Positions 12,874-24,890 are shown, counted from the stretch's first letter. The stretch is DNA of 64,000 nt from Fasciolopsis buskii (GCA_008360955.1 LUCM01005553.1:124001-188000), one strand, 5' to 3'. Numbers and translations: made by a program. The notes: generated from the letters alone by a model not told the origin.

Positions 12874-14408
12874 GTAAGTCCGAACTTTCCTTCTTTTTAT
12901 TAGTTTCAAACACCTTTGTCGTTTCTCATATGTAACTTCTACCAAAACCAATCAAAATACAAGGACTTGGTGCAGAGCCTGAAGACAGTGTATTCAGAAG
13001 AATAACAGTTAGGTATATCATTGTTGCAGACACAGACTATTTTCTCGCTCCTCACTCTAGTGGTCGCAATGAGCATGACATCGCGCAATCCCCCAATTTG
13101 TAAATCATTAGCAAGGTGGAAATTTGATTTTGTGTGGTTATAATGCATGAACAAGTTATTCCGGTTATCAGGAATGTAACAGTCATATAAACACAGACCA
13201 TCGAAGGCTCTCGTTCTCTGCACAAGTTAATTTTCACTGAACAATGATGTGTCCATCAAAATTTACACTTTCCGAGACCAGAATCCGGTGACTTTTTCGG
13301 TACAATGAGAAATTCTTTTGGAGTTGAAGTGAGTTAGAGTCGAATTGTGAGCGTAAGGCATTTCCCTGTATAGTTGTTGAGTTGCCAGTACACACTGGAG
13401 CCCAGCGTGAAAACTTGGGTCGATAAGAAAGTTTTGTCACATAACAATGTAGTTGTCAAGTAAATGAACTAATCGACTTCTCATATGAAACGAAAATCTA
13501 GATAGATCAATATCTTTTATTATCTTTTCATTCCACTTTTAACTCCTGTGTTAGTGATTGGAAAAGCTACATCATTTGGAAGGAGGGCTCACCTTCATTA
13601 ATGCCTTTCTAGTGAGTGTAGTACTTAGGCAATAAGACAGTTACCGCCATAGATTCTTAATTATCGATCATCATGTCCCTTATGTCCTTATCAGTAAGGG
13701 AACGGTGAATTCGGTCGCATTTGCTAGCCATAGCAAGCCCGTAATATTCCGCCATAAAGATCATTGCTCTGTTTGTTCATAAATACATACACGTCGATCT
13801 GCTAGGTGATTGAAACCCTGGACGTGTACTAAGCAAAAGAATAGTGTTGCTTATTTTTTAAAGGAAAAATATTTTAAATTCGTGTTCTTTGAATAGTTGA
13901 TGATGAACCTCTAAGATAGAATCATGATTGGTTTTGGCTATTTACAGTGTAAATTGTAGCTACTGATGGAGTGAAAACGTATCCATCACTGGGCATACTT
14001 TACTCAAAAATGCAGCTAATGCAATCACCATGATAAGTTCCGGCCTTCTGAGCACACTGTCTCCGCCACTGTACAGCGAGGACAAATGTGTCCGCCAAGA
14101 TAATCGGAGTCAGAGAATTAAGTAAGAGAAGTAATGAAATAAAACTATGAAATTGATTGTTGTACCTTCACTCAAGATCCAGTTTCTTGTACACAACCGG
14201 AGGCATTCGTAATAACCTTTTACGTGACCAGTGAGTTTATCGGTATAGAATAAACACACTAAGATACCTAATAAATTAGGCACCGAAAAGATTGTTACGT
14301 ACCGTGTGAGGTTTTGCTCAAGCATGTGAGAAAAAATAAACGGAAATGGGGTAACATAATTGGGCTCGGTGGCATACATGGACTGTAAGTCACATTTTCT
14401 AGACTTAC
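12874..14408. other. Mostly non-coding; weak minus-strand open frames
   Basis: Minus-strand ORFs 12939-13223 and 13234-13440 are moderately protein-like. The first follows an acceptor-like ttaacttgtgcag, but I could not join them in phase to the start exon at 14409-14568. A minus-strand segment near 14060-14100 encodes a CPRC motif between possible splice sites but is too short to call. Confidence 0.3.
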
Positions 14409-14568
14409 ACCAGATTAGCTGTTGTTCCAAATCCATCGATCCCGATTTGACCTCGGGCGCGTCGTCCGGCAACGAGATGCATACTTCGAACGTATTCTCT
14501 GCGGTCTTCTCAACTTCCGGCTCGTCATCCAAAGACAGGACAAAAGTGGCTTCTGTATCTCCAGCCAT
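14409..14568 (-). CDS. Candidate first coding exon, faintly UPF0488/C8orf33-like
   Basis: An ATG at 14568-14566 opens a 53-codon frame ending at a textbook donor (ctggt|gtaagt). The peptide is acidic (MAGDTEATFVLSLDDEPEVE at its start). It closes with LEQQLIW plus one base T, which would complete a Cys codon if the next exon begins GC or GT. In the UPF0488/C8orf33 family a similar QxLxWC motif precedes QLE and a basic region. That comparison is from memory and rests on few residues. The downstream exon carrying QLE was not found, so the assignment is tentative. Reading past the donor runs on for about 100 further codons of intron-like sequence, giving the 152-codon ORF. Confidence 0.4.
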
Positions 14569-15149
14569 TTATACTTGTTAACTTTGTTGTTCTGTCTGTT
14601 GCTTTTGGTGTGGCGTAAACCGGGCGCGAGCTGTGCTTGCTCTGTTTGCTGAGAATGGCAAGCTATATTTTGAACCAGATACGAATGTCACTCAGATCCT
14701 CTACCGCGCTGAAAACAGTATCCGAGTAGTGGAAAAAGTCCTTCACTTAGTGGGGTGGGACTGGATAACACAAATTGCAGGCAATATGAGAATTAAAATA
14801 CGAACACATTAGAGTCGATGTGCAGAGTGGTCATCTGAACAGATTACCAATAACAGACAGACCCACTTTGGATCAGGACTAATCCCGGATAGGGCTGAAC
14901 AAAAATTCCAATCACAAGTGAATGAATTATGATTGCGTATTTGTCCGTATTGTATGTCTGTGTGACAATCAAAAACAATCTGCGCAGATTGAATGCCAAA
15001 TAATACACGGTTAATGGTCACCCGTTCAAACTAATGTAGTTGATGGTGGGTTTAGTTGTCTAGACGATTCCCATCAGCCGTCTGTCGGCAGAGGATACAA
15101 GGAATCGTCAAGGTTATTGAGGAGGAATAGTAGTCACTGGGACTGCAGA

Positions 15150-16450
15150 ACGGATAAACATACTTTCACACACCTACACGCACATTTAAGTGCACAGATG
15201 CAATTATGGACGGATCACTTATTGTATAGAAAGCGGACTGTTGTCTTCGGCCGGGATTGGTCGTGAACACTTCAACAAAAAACAACCACGGATGCTCCTC
15301 ACGATATAGACTATGGCAGTGGTCGACAGCGGCACTCAGGCGCACACGCACGCACTACGCACACGAAAATGAAACAAATGTGCACGATAACCGCATATCC
15401 GGACGTGTATTCATGCCCCTTAGAGTAGGCTTGGATGCGGTGTGTCCGTGTGTTTGCCCCAGACATTAGCACAGCTTAGGCATCGATATAAAGTCTCACG
15501 TATGCGCAAAGTGCGAACGTAGTGCTTAAGGATGCCCGCCTGTTTCTGCCTGTGTTCGTGCGAACGCACCCATACGTGTGTGCGCGTACTGAAATAACAA
15601 CTATGTATTTTTGTCCTGCACTGGCAGCTGCTCTTTTAATATTGTCCTCTGTGACCCAGCAACTCCGAGACTGGGCACAATTTCTCCAGGTACCTCTAGG
15701 AAAAAATCCCAACTCGTCCAACCAGTCGATCGCACCGTGGGCCATCGATGCCTCGAAACACCACGCTTCACCGGTGTACGACACCTCTGCGTCCATCTGT
15801 GTGTCTGTCAATCTATCGGTTCATATATGTGTGTAACACCATTATCTTCACTGGTAGACCTAATAGAACATGGGCAGGATGGAGGATGTGTGTATATGCG
15901 TCCGGGTGTCTGTGATGCTGCAGGAGATTAGATACAAACCGAAAGGGGTGAAACTCAGTGATGATTGCATTCTGTCTATGAATGGCTGCATGATTAACCT
16001 GTGCATGTGCCTGTTCATGGATTTCCATTCGCACAGAAAAAAGTCAACAGATAATCAAGCGAACGGAGGCAGAAAAACGGAAGTACAGCACTAAGGACAA
16101 ATAGGCTAACGCCGACCCACACTATTCAAACCTTTGCTAATCCAGCACGCAGGCGAGCAAATCCACTCATTAATGCAAGTCCTGAGCCACATATTCAATC
16201 GAGTCTAGGACTCCAGAACGCACGGGAAACACGACAGACGGACGCGCTAGTAGCCTAAACTGCGACCCAGTGATCAAACAGATGTCACACTACAAACAAC
16301 GAGGTGACCATGGCTACGCTGGCGCTTCACGATCCTGTGCTTAGTTTTACTAAGGGATCACCCATACTCACACCCCTTGAGGCCAGCGGACATTTACACC
16401 CTAACACTGACCTGATGAATGCAAGATACTAGTTACGCAATATCAGAGAA
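15150..16450. other. GC- and CpG-richer island
   Basis: By eye this 1.3 kb segment is clearly richer in G, C and CpG than its neighbours, with many gtgtgcgcg, gcgaacg and cacacgcac motifs. It lies upstream of the minus-strand start exon at 14568 and spans the candidate start exon at 15694-15796. It could be a promoter-proximal region or an old foreign insertion such as a transposon body. No transposon protein was recognised in it. Confidence 0.4.
15694..15796 (-). CDS. Candidate start exon, function unknown
   Basis: An ATG at 15796-15794 opens 34 codons (MDAEVSYTGEAWCFEASMAH then GAIDWLDELGFFPR) ending at a good donor (cctagag|gtacct), leaving one base. Codon use is GC-rich like the surrounding island. 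The frame continues past the donor to a stop at 15476, giving a 111-codon ORF, so a short intronless ORF is the alternative. No family was recognised and the next exon was not located. Confidence 0.25.
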
Positions 16451-16476
16451 AAGTGAAAGAACATTGTCGTATTCAG

Positions 16477-16719
16477 CTGAAACCGAAAGCGACGATCGCT
16501 GTTAAACTGTTCATGTCAGCTGTTGCTTGGGTGCAACTACGGTCACACACTGATTATTTGAGGTTGCATCTAGCGGACTGGCTATTCGGTCGGGCAGTCC
16601 CAGGATGGAATAAAAACTCATTGAACATTTGCCCAGAAAGCATTGACTCCACCACTGTTAGCAATTTTAGTCTACTAAGGGTAACATTCCTGAGGAGACT
16701 AAGGAAGAATAAGGACAAG
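16477..16719 (+). CDS. Candidate internal exon, function unknown
   Basis: The 81 codons are open in phase 0 at both ends. They lie between an acceptor with a modest pyrimidine tract (cattgtcgtattcag) and the donor aaggacaag|gtaaat. The product begins LKPKATIAVKLFMSAVAW and ends with a basic RRLRKNKDK. An earlier donor-like site (ctaagg|gtaaca) exists. No neighbouring exon could be joined. Confidence 0.22.
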
Positions 16720-18497
16720 GTAAATGAAGGTTAACGGTGAATCGATGAATATACACGGCACTCGGTGACAACAGCATACAGAAAAAAATGAATCCTATTT
16801 TGGAAAGCCTGATTACTCCTGTAGATTAAGTGTCTGCCATTTCAAAGTTCCGGTACTTAAATCTCAGATCAGACGGTTAGTTAGCCGGTGGAGGGCTATC
16901 CCTTTTTACTGGCTCGTTGGAAAACCTGGGGACATTTGGGTCATTATCTCACAGGGTTCTCGGGGTGAAGGTACAGTGAGCCACAGAGGATGTGGGGCAT
17001 GCACCTTTCATTTTATTCACGTATAATGCTTCTAGCCAAATCAAATTTGTGTGATCATTTTTCCCAAACTTCCAGCGTGCAGGTGGTGAAATTATACTCA
17101 ACTCTAGACATACTTTGCAACAAGTGGTCAACAATTGTTAGTTTCATCTGAAGTAATGTTATTGAATCTAACAAGTAAAGAGATTAGCTGTAACCAGAAA
17201 ACAACCAGTGCTGTGTCGATCGGAAAACACCTAAATTGTCCCTGAGTTGCGATTCCTCGCAATGAGAAGTAATCTGAAAAAGGTGCGGAAAATGTACTAA
17301 ACCCAAGCACTGCATTTATTGACTGCCTCGCTTACTGGACGCTTTGGGTTGGTTGAACAGGATAGGACAACTACAAACAGTTGATTAAGTTGCCAGCACT
17401 ACCCATTAGTCACTGGTGAATGTGAAGTGTGACGTGCAGTGAAAGGACCGGTTCATGTGAGATGACATTGAAGTGTGGAAGATGCCCGCCCCCCAGTTTC
17501 GGTTTGTTTCAGCAACACTGCTTCGTGGGTTGATAATAGAATTGGAAGATTTTCGGCTCTGTAATAGGAGGGAGACGAGACCCTGATTTGAGCTGTCGAA
17601 CTGGGACTTAGCGTTTATCACTTTGGCGGGTACTGTCACATATGAAGGGCATACCGAACTCTCTGGTATAGAAACAATGGATTGATGGAGTTAGAACGAT
17701 CTGCTGTAGAAGAACAGTGTTTTTTTTCGATGATGTTGTGGGTTTTCTCTTGGGAGGGGTTGCTTCTTAAACTGTTCAAAAGAGTAAGACGATGATGAGT
17801 TTACGAAGCTTTTGTGGCTTTCCTATAATCAACGGAGTCGTCAGTTGATGCTTTCCTTAGGGACACTTCATTATTGCAAAAGAGTAGGAAGTGGAGGTTA
17901 ACATTATTTGGTCTATCGGAATACCTGAAACAGCTCCATCCTAACCTGGCTTGATTGAAATTTTCTGACCTGGAACCTTCAATAAAACTTTTAATCTTTA
18001 GTGTGTTTTCTGTTTTCTTGCACTGGCTTATTGGTCTTGCATTCTAGTTGCGTTCGTCGATTTAGATCCTTTAGGACAAACTTTTACTTCAACACGGCAG
18101 AATAGTATCACGCACAGGTGAGCTGTAGACCGATTTCGATGGAGCATTCATGAAGGCAACTAACACTAAGAGAGAACGAAGGCAGAACGCTGTATCCGGA
18201 GCAATAGGTAAAGGTAATCCTGCTTAGTTATTCTGTTTTCCGTCAGTTCCGGATCAGCAGGCTATTTCTTCCACATGAGCGCCATGCCTTCAGTTCAGTT
18301 GGTGACTGTGCCTCCCAAAAATAGTTTCTGGAAATGCAGAAAAATGCAACGAATTATTTAAAGCCGTCGATAGTAACATGGAGATGCAACGTCTGTAGAC
18401 AGTAGCACAGAAGCTGAACTGCTTGGTCCAAAAAGGTGAACAGTATAGTGTCGCTTGATAAAACCCCCGGTTGCTTTTGAATTCTCAGGCACGATTT
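16720..18497. other. No supported gene
   Basis: Only short, unpaired open frames were seen here on either strand. The stretch immediately below 18498 is presumably the 3' untranslated region of the minus-strand gene that ends there. Confidence 0.35.
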
Positions 18498-18710
18498 TCA
18501 CTGTTCAATCAAAGAATAAGAAACCGCGTCACCACCTGCATCTACCACCACATGCTCCGAACCATTAACAAACAGCGGAGAAAAGTGGAGTTGGGAAGTT
18601 TTGGCGACGACTGCAGCTGGTGCTAAATACGGTCGTTTTTTCCCGTTTGCGAGAGATCCATCAAATTCTAATTTCTGATCGACGCCATTGCAAGGATCAG
18701 TTTCGTTCCA
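18498..18710 (-). CDS. Candidate terminal exon of a minus-strand gene, function unknown
   Basis: Seventy codons plus a TGA stop at 18498-18500 follow an acceptor with a good pyrimidine tract (attttcttgttgattaag). The phase is 0, matching the phase-0 donor of the exon at 18840. The peptide starts WNETDPCNGVDQKLEFDGSL and ends DAVSYSLIEQ. No AATAAA was noticed nearby downstream on the minus strand. The plus-strand ORF overlapping this region (18688-18936) looks like its antisense shadow. Confidence 0.45.
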   Translation of the reverse strand, partial: WNETDPCNGVDQKLEFDGSLANGKKRPYLAPAAVVAKTSQLHFSPLFVNGSEHVVVDAGGDAVSYSLIEQ

Positions 18711-18839
18711 CTTAATCAACAAGAAAATGCACACAGCCTTTTCTGCTCACTCTGCAAGCGGTAAACAGCAACACCAGCTGCACGATTGGGCAACGTCTTC
18801 TCAAACTTGGCCTCAATATTTGATGTTGTGCACTTTCAC

Positions 18840-19088
18840 CTCTGCGGATGAGCGTAACATCATCTGGGGGGCTGACCCTTTGACGGGCTTTACTACACTC
18901 GAAGATTTGAAAATACCCGACTTTAAAAGGCACTGAAATCTGTCGCCGTCAAAAACAAACCCATCGCCATCAATTTCATTGGCTTTCATTGAGGTTTGCT
19001 GACTTCGGAAATATACAAGTCCTAGGTGTGAAAATATCTTTAGATCATCCATCCACCGGCTGCGGGATCCTAGGCCACAAATGAGCTC
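18840..19088 (-). CDS. Candidate penultimate exon of the same minus-strand gene
   Basis: The 83 codons are open in phase 0 at both ends. They start after a strong acceptor (ccttatttattgatttaatgcag|gag) and end at a standard donor (gcagag|gtgaaa). The peptide includes GSRSRWMDDLKIFSHLGLVY and DGDGFVFDGDRFQCLLKSG. Splicing over the 129-nt intron joins directly to 18498-18710. A Ty3 remnant begins just upstream on the opposite strand, so earlier exons must lie beyond it. The minus-strand exons at 25.8-28.8 kb could belong to the same gene, but their last phase (2) does not match this exon's phase 0 without another exon between. No family recognised. Confidence 0.45.
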
Positions 19089-19139
19089 CTGCATTAAATC
19101 AATAAATAAGGACCATCTACATTCACGCTGTCCAGACGA

Positions 19140-21110
19140 CTTCGTTCGAATTCGACTGCTGTGTTATAAACTTGTTTATTGCGGTCACAAACTCTAACGC
19201 CTTCAGTCAGTCGTCTCGACTCTAGCTCATTCTCACCACGCTTAATCAGGCGAGGATGATCGAATGGCCTCCAGCCCCTCAGTAGGACAGTCTTTTTCTC
19301 TTATTTGTAATAATCAAATTGTCTGTAAAAGTCCACTTGGGGAGGGGCTCAATAGCCCATTTCCCCATGTCTAACGGACCCATTGTCTACTCTTTGGTCA
19401 TCATGCCGCCTCTACTCCCCTGTGAATGTGCCACGAATTCAGGTTACTCTCAATGAATCCGCGGACTAAGGGGACTGGCTGACAATACTTGGCTTCTGGC
19501 TTGCTGTTGGTCTAAGCCCAAGCTAGCATTTTGTTCAACCGACGCCCAAAGGAGTTTGGCGGCCAGTCCCCTTTTGGGCACAGTCGTGTTTTACATCTGT
19601 GTGAATCATCGCATGAAAGAAAAGGGTCCTTGCACTTTTGGCAACCGCGAGTGGCCTCCACTTAAAACTAAATACTGCGTCAGAGAATCAGATTCTTTCG
19701 TCAACTCTCCTTATTCTCCCCGAAACGAACTTCCGGTGGTTGAATGCCTTGTGACTTTTAGTGTCCCGAAAAATGACACGGTTCCTGACCGTTAGTGAAT
19801 ACCTTACATTCAACCTTTCTCTTTTGATTAATCGAGCATGTGATTGTTTTATTAAACTGACATCGTTAAGGTTTCTTATCATATTTCATTTGTCTGGGAG
19901 ATAACCCTGAAACCATCATCGTCACACCATTTGACCTCTTCGAGTTTTTTCGAGCGCCGTTCGGACGACAAAATGATGTCCAAAATTTAAGTCGTTTCAA
20001 CAACGAGGTTTCTCAAGGGTTCATTGTCTTCGGAGTTTTTATTTGCCGAAATCCTTATGGCCAGCGCATGATCATGTTCAGCATGTGGAAGAAGTTTTTC
20101 GACGACTACTTACACATCTTCGTTAATACAGAAAAAGGCTTCTGGGCAGGAAACGGATTCACGGAATTTCGTTCCTGATGAACAGAGACTGCTCACCACC
20201 CGAGTCCGCGGAAGGTTTCCGCTGCCAAATGCGCCTTCGTTGCACAAAACTGAATTGCGCTACAAAACCCCAGGGAGCTTACGCTAACCACAGAACCATA
20301 GGCTTTCTAGTCCATGAAGTGTGAGTTGGCTTAAATGGCTTCCCTAGACCACCTGATATCTGCTGGCGATTTTCGCCCAATGGTGAAGAGGGACAGAAGT
20401 TGGCGCGGTTGTCAAGCCGTCAAAATTCCGGAGAGTAAACATGAAAATAGCCCATTCAAATTTTTCCACTATCGGTCAAATTCCTCATTTTCAGCCTTCT
20501 GTCGGCTGTGACCACCTTCTTGAAAATGATGTGCGTTGTCGTTTCGTTACTGAAGAAAGCACGCAGAAAAGCGATAAAGATCAAATTTCACAGCAGGTAC
20601 GTAATTACGTTATGATAAAACCGGAGCAGAAGCGAAATAGTAATTTTCGTAAAATGGTGCTTGCAATTCTTCTGGATGTGAAACAACCGAGGTCGAGGTT
20701 TTGTGATTCTCACAGAGTATAAACCACTGGCTTACATGTTCTAATATATCTCAGAAAATTATTCTCCCAGAAGAATCAGCACACTAGGTTTCACTTCACA
20801 ATTCTGAAACCCGTCAAAATTCCTATCCCGATACTGGTGCCGCTGATGTTTTCTCTAGTGAGTTTCCACTTTTTCATTCCGATGCGACTATTTTTGTGAC
20901 GTTTACACAGACAAATCTCGTCCGGTTGTACAGCTTTGGTGTCGTTTTGTTCACCTACTGTCTATTTTCCATTCCGTCATTTGTACAACATCGACTGTTT
21001 CCTTTTGTAATGATCTTTGCATCTGCGCAAACTTTTGTTTTTGGGAAGTTCTGTACAACTGAGAAAAGTGGCATTACTGAATTAGTCGACTGCCAAGTTC
21101 CTTGAAATTC
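19140..21110 (+). pseudogene. Decayed Ty3/gypsy pol: reverse transcriptase, RNase H and H2C2 region
   Basis: Three frames must be combined. Near 19590-19800 the order is NHRMKEKGPCTFGNREW, then SPYS, then NDTVPDR, matching the gypsy RT start (HHI-T-GPP ... TVPDRYPIP). Near 19800-20010 come IPYIQ, TDIV and TPFDLFEFFRAPFG, matching SKIDL and TPFGLFEF-RMPFG. The catalytic Y-x-D-D site is degraded to FLFAEILMAS. HDHVQHVEEVFRRL and VNTEK follow to about 20230. Around 20620-20850 is RNase H: KRNSNFRKMVLAILLDVK, then YKPLAYM and ENYSPRRIS. Around 21040-21105, GKFCTTEKSGITELVDCQ resembles the end of the integrase zinc finger. Many stops and frameshifts make it inactive. Sequence from about 19140 may be the protease-RT linker. 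Confidence 0.8.
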
Positions 21111-22008
21111 CTATCATCACTCTGGTCTTCATTGCTTAACCAACTTCCGTTTGTGGATTCACGAGGCTGAAACATGGGTTAGGGTTCACACCGTGGTAGT
21201 CACGTTGGCATAATCAAATTGTGAGTAACTGAGGCCTAAAATTCAGTGTTTTTGCATCGAAGTGGTCGCTTCTCAAATGATGGGCAATGTCTACTGCTTG
21301 ATCTGAGAACCCCCAGGGAAATCTGTTCACCCTACAGAGTTTTATGTACCCCCGGGTCATGGTCACTGCTACCGAATGGAGAACCAGTTCATAAAGATCC
21401 ACTAACAGACATGCACCACGACAGTGCTGGATGTCTTTTCTACCACGGCTTTATAAAATATCATTCGAAAGGCCCATGAACCACTCGATCAGTCACAGGC
21501 TGCCAACTTGCGAACAGGTGGCCTTCAATTGTGCAACCTCGAACAGAAGTTGGGTGAACCCGGAGACACCATTCTGCATGCCATTATCATGACTCATCAT
21601 GGATTCTGTCGCCACAGTACAGCAAGGCGTCCTGGGGAATCGAAAAGCCTAGAGTTATTTCAAGGGCTGAATGTCAAATTTGTCAGCTTGGGACTTCGAT
21701 CTGTGCAAGTATATGCACATTACCTTGTGGAGCGCGAAAACACTGTCTGAAGGTAGTGGTCAAGTCCTCATGACAAGCACGCGGTAGTTACTATATAAAC
21801 ATATATCTCTTAAATTTGTCTCGTAATGATGCAAGACGCTACACAGAGACTCTCAGAGATGAAGAGAACTACCCACCCTAGCTCGGTAGTCCTACTGACA
21901 ACTCCGGTCTTCACGGTGTTGCAACTGTTATCAGTAGCACGGCTAGTTAAGCGCTACCTTCGCATAACCTGATATCAATTCAAGTTGCTGAAACCAGTTT
22001 TACCCTCA

Positions 22009-22051
<43 letters not shown>

Positions 22052-24180
22052 CATCCGAGTATACAAGTATAAGGACATTTGGTTAAGAGATTGCCGGGTA
22101 GGCATACCTGACGGTGACTGTAAACGTGGAACCGGCCGTGTGCTTCCGGGGAACTTATGTTCACTCATCCAAATATTACTTGCAATTAGCATGAATATAT
22201 AATTATGAGAAAGATTTGCTTACATATTAAGTAATACTAAAATCATGCGGCGGAAAGTGAACATTGAGAGGGGGAGGGGAAATGAAGGAAAATGGAATAC
22301 TGCTCGGTGTTCACTTTATACATCCTAACTCTCCCGGTATGCATTTCCACACCACCGGTTATCCATAGGGATCAATGATTTCATGGACGATTCTGCAGCG
22401 ACACGAGATGCGCGGTCCAGACCTCTACTGCCTTCCGTGTATCAAGAAATGGTGACAAATTACAACAGCGCATATCAGATTGCTAAGTTGATTTTCGTGC
22501 AGCATCCGACTCAGTTGAAAAACAGGCCTCATGAAATAATCCGCAGACAGGTGACATGCTGGAATACCGAGACCATAATTTTGAAATATATGTGCGAGAT
22601 TTTGTCCTTAACTGAAAGACTCCGACGAATTCTTCGGATTCTTATGTTTAACAGGATGGGTCACTTCTGCCACTTTTAAGCACTCGTGTCACCAGCTGGT
22701 TACTGGGGTAAGCGTTCGTCGATTATTCCGGTCTGAAGTCCAATTCGAAAATCCTACCCCATTTTTGAATTAGAAAATATTATATTCATGATCATTAGTC
22801 AGAATCAGACCTTATCGACCGCTTATTTTTGTGGTTCTGTCTCTCACTATGAATGGTCCAGAAAAATCTTCCTCTGCTCTAGCCAATGTGAACCAATAGA
22901 TGACGCTGAGATCCCGCTCAAGACAGCTTGTAACCTGAGTTTCATAAGTTTGTCAGGGCTCGGTTTAGTCACTCCTCTTCCGCTTTTGACGGTGATGGTT
23001 AATGGAAGCAACGATGTTCAAATGCGAGAATACCCGGAGAGCAAATTGTCCGGTTGCTCATTTGCAAACGGTTTTGGGATTCCAAGTGTGGATTCAGATA
23101 GGTTTCAGTGGTTCTCGACCATCTGAACTACGGTGTGGGTATGTTTGGGAGGTGCTTTTGGGAATTCAAGGGGAATTATTTTATTATAAGGGGGGCAGAT
23201 TTGATAAAAGCAGATGACAACGAAACAATCAGTAATATTTCATCAGGTGGCCGTGTATCGGATGAAAAGTTATAAGAACCCTACCTTGATGGGTGTCAAA
23301 AGTAGGTCAGTCTAGATTACTAGGTTAAGAGCAGATGACATGCCCAAGTGCCGCAGTCAGCGGTTTTCGTTCATTCTAGACATTTTTCCTTCCATGTAGT
23401 TTTTCTAACTTGCAATTTTGCGATTCTTCCTCCACCACTAACAGGTGCTGCAAAGTAGTAACTAAAATCAGATTACATCAAAGCACCAACATATGTAAAA
23501 AGTGACTGACTATACTTAGTGAAAGTGATCAGTGTAGAAACCGATACATCGAAGACCAAGAAAATTTCGATCTGTCATGTACAGTCCACTCACTAAACAG
23601 GCTTCGAAGGTGAAATAACTGATCCCGTGAAGAAATCCAATACACAGGCCCCACGAACAACCCAAACAACCGAGCCGAGGGTGGATTTAATGTGGGATTC
23701 GACAACACCGGGAGAACGCTTCTTCGGCCACGAAAGTTCCTTTGGACGTGATCTGAAAGGCTCTACTTTCCATATAGACCTATGATTGCAAAACATGGAT
23801 GTTGCGCATTTGGAACGTCAGAAAGGTGGAGTCGTCTAAAACTGATCTTCAAAGTGGCCTGAGAGCATAAAATGTCAATGTTACTTCAGAAGTTACGTTT
23901 GCACTGGTCCATACAGACCATGCGGATCTCGAAAGGCGACATTTCCAAATACTCTCTGTCATCTGTATCTTACTTGCACATCTTAATGCTACCATCTTGG
24001 AGAACAACTAGAAACACGGGTCCGAAATGTAAAGTCGAATGTCGAACAATTGGAGCTCCAGTCTGCTTACTAAACTCGTCTTTGGGAGCAAAAGCAGACC
24101 TCTCTTTGTTCCGACCGTGCATATGACAGCCAACAGGAGGCAGACGCAATCCAAAACATCTGTGAAGCTGGATCATAGTC
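21106..24180. other. About 3.1 kb of unrelated sequence between the two parts of the Ty3 pol
   Basis: In intact gypsy elements the integrase zinc finger runs straight into the catalytic core. Here the zinc-finger-like end (DCQ) is at about 21105 and the next recognisable integrase block (SSIHRHMVTTPDGRFEHV) is near 24195. The intervening DNA is therefore probably a later insertion or series of insertions. It holds a 38-nt (TA)n run and several ORFs of 70-112 codons (for example 22383-22679 and 22788-23126) with no recognised similarity. No terminal repeats or target-site duplication could be identified by eye. Confidence 0.45.
22012..22049. repeat. (TA)n microsatellite
   Basis: Nineteen uninterrupted TA dinucleotides, the longest such run in the window, read directly from the sequence. 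Confidence 0.95.
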
Positions 24181-24890
24181 TTATAATTGAAGAGTCTTCA
24201 ATTCACCGTCACATGGTTACTACTCCTGATGGTCGTTTTGAACATGTCACTCTTGATTCTGTCGGTTTTAAACCAAATCTCAAAGATCGCACGCAGTTAT
24301 TCACCTATGTTGGTCGGTTTTTCCATTAGTCGCACCTTTTTACTATCAGCGACAAATCCTTTGAGTCTGTGGAGCAGAGATTGATTGTTTCCTTCGAAAT
24401 GCCATCCACAGATGCAACTGATCAAGGTTCTCAATACTTCGAATTGATGTCTTCATTCGCTTTGAACCCTTAGACGTGAACACAAGAGAATATCACCAAG
24501 TCTAGAACAGGGCAGCTGGGTTTTATCTCCTACATTTGAAGATTGCTTTTTTTGCAACATCATATTCCCAAATGCTAGCCAGTTTCCTTTTCACATTACT
24601 TGAAGTATACTCGAACCGGGCTATTTTAAGCCACCGCCATTTCGGTTCCAGACGACAGGCTTGCGAACAACAAATTCCGTAATGTTATCGGCTATCATTT
24701 GCCGCCAGTGTAAGAGAAAGCATACAGTACATTCAACCGACAGCGACTGATTGTCTTTCAAGTTCTGCTCGCATTACCCCTGAGTTATCCACATGTGCTG
24801 TTCTGCTCATTGTTGCAGTGTGCTCAAACGTTTCCAACCACCTTAAGATGGATATCGCTGCAAAGTATCATGTGCTGGTGACTATTTTAC
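24180..24890 (+). pseudogene. Decayed Ty3/gypsy integrase core and C-terminal region
   Basis: The frame ending at 24329 contains SSIHRHMVTTPDGRFEHVTL followed by DSVG, matching gypsy integrase K-x-HRH...TPD-RF-HVHLDIVG, with the first catalytic Asp in place. It continues with LFTYVGRFF (family L-T-VDRFTRW), then after a stop DATDQGSQYFE (TTDRGSQFES), which keeps the second Asp. A frameshifted YHQV-NRAAGFYLLH near 24500 corresponds to YHP-SNGMVERFHRQLK, with the third acidic residue lost. A degraded LKRFQPP-DGY block near 24830 resembles the C-terminal KPLQPPYDGP motif. Stops interrupt all frames. This is the 3' continuation of the pol remnant at 19.1-21.1 kb. The motif style suggests a CsRn1/Kabuki-like lineage, an inference from memory. 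Confidence 0.8.
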
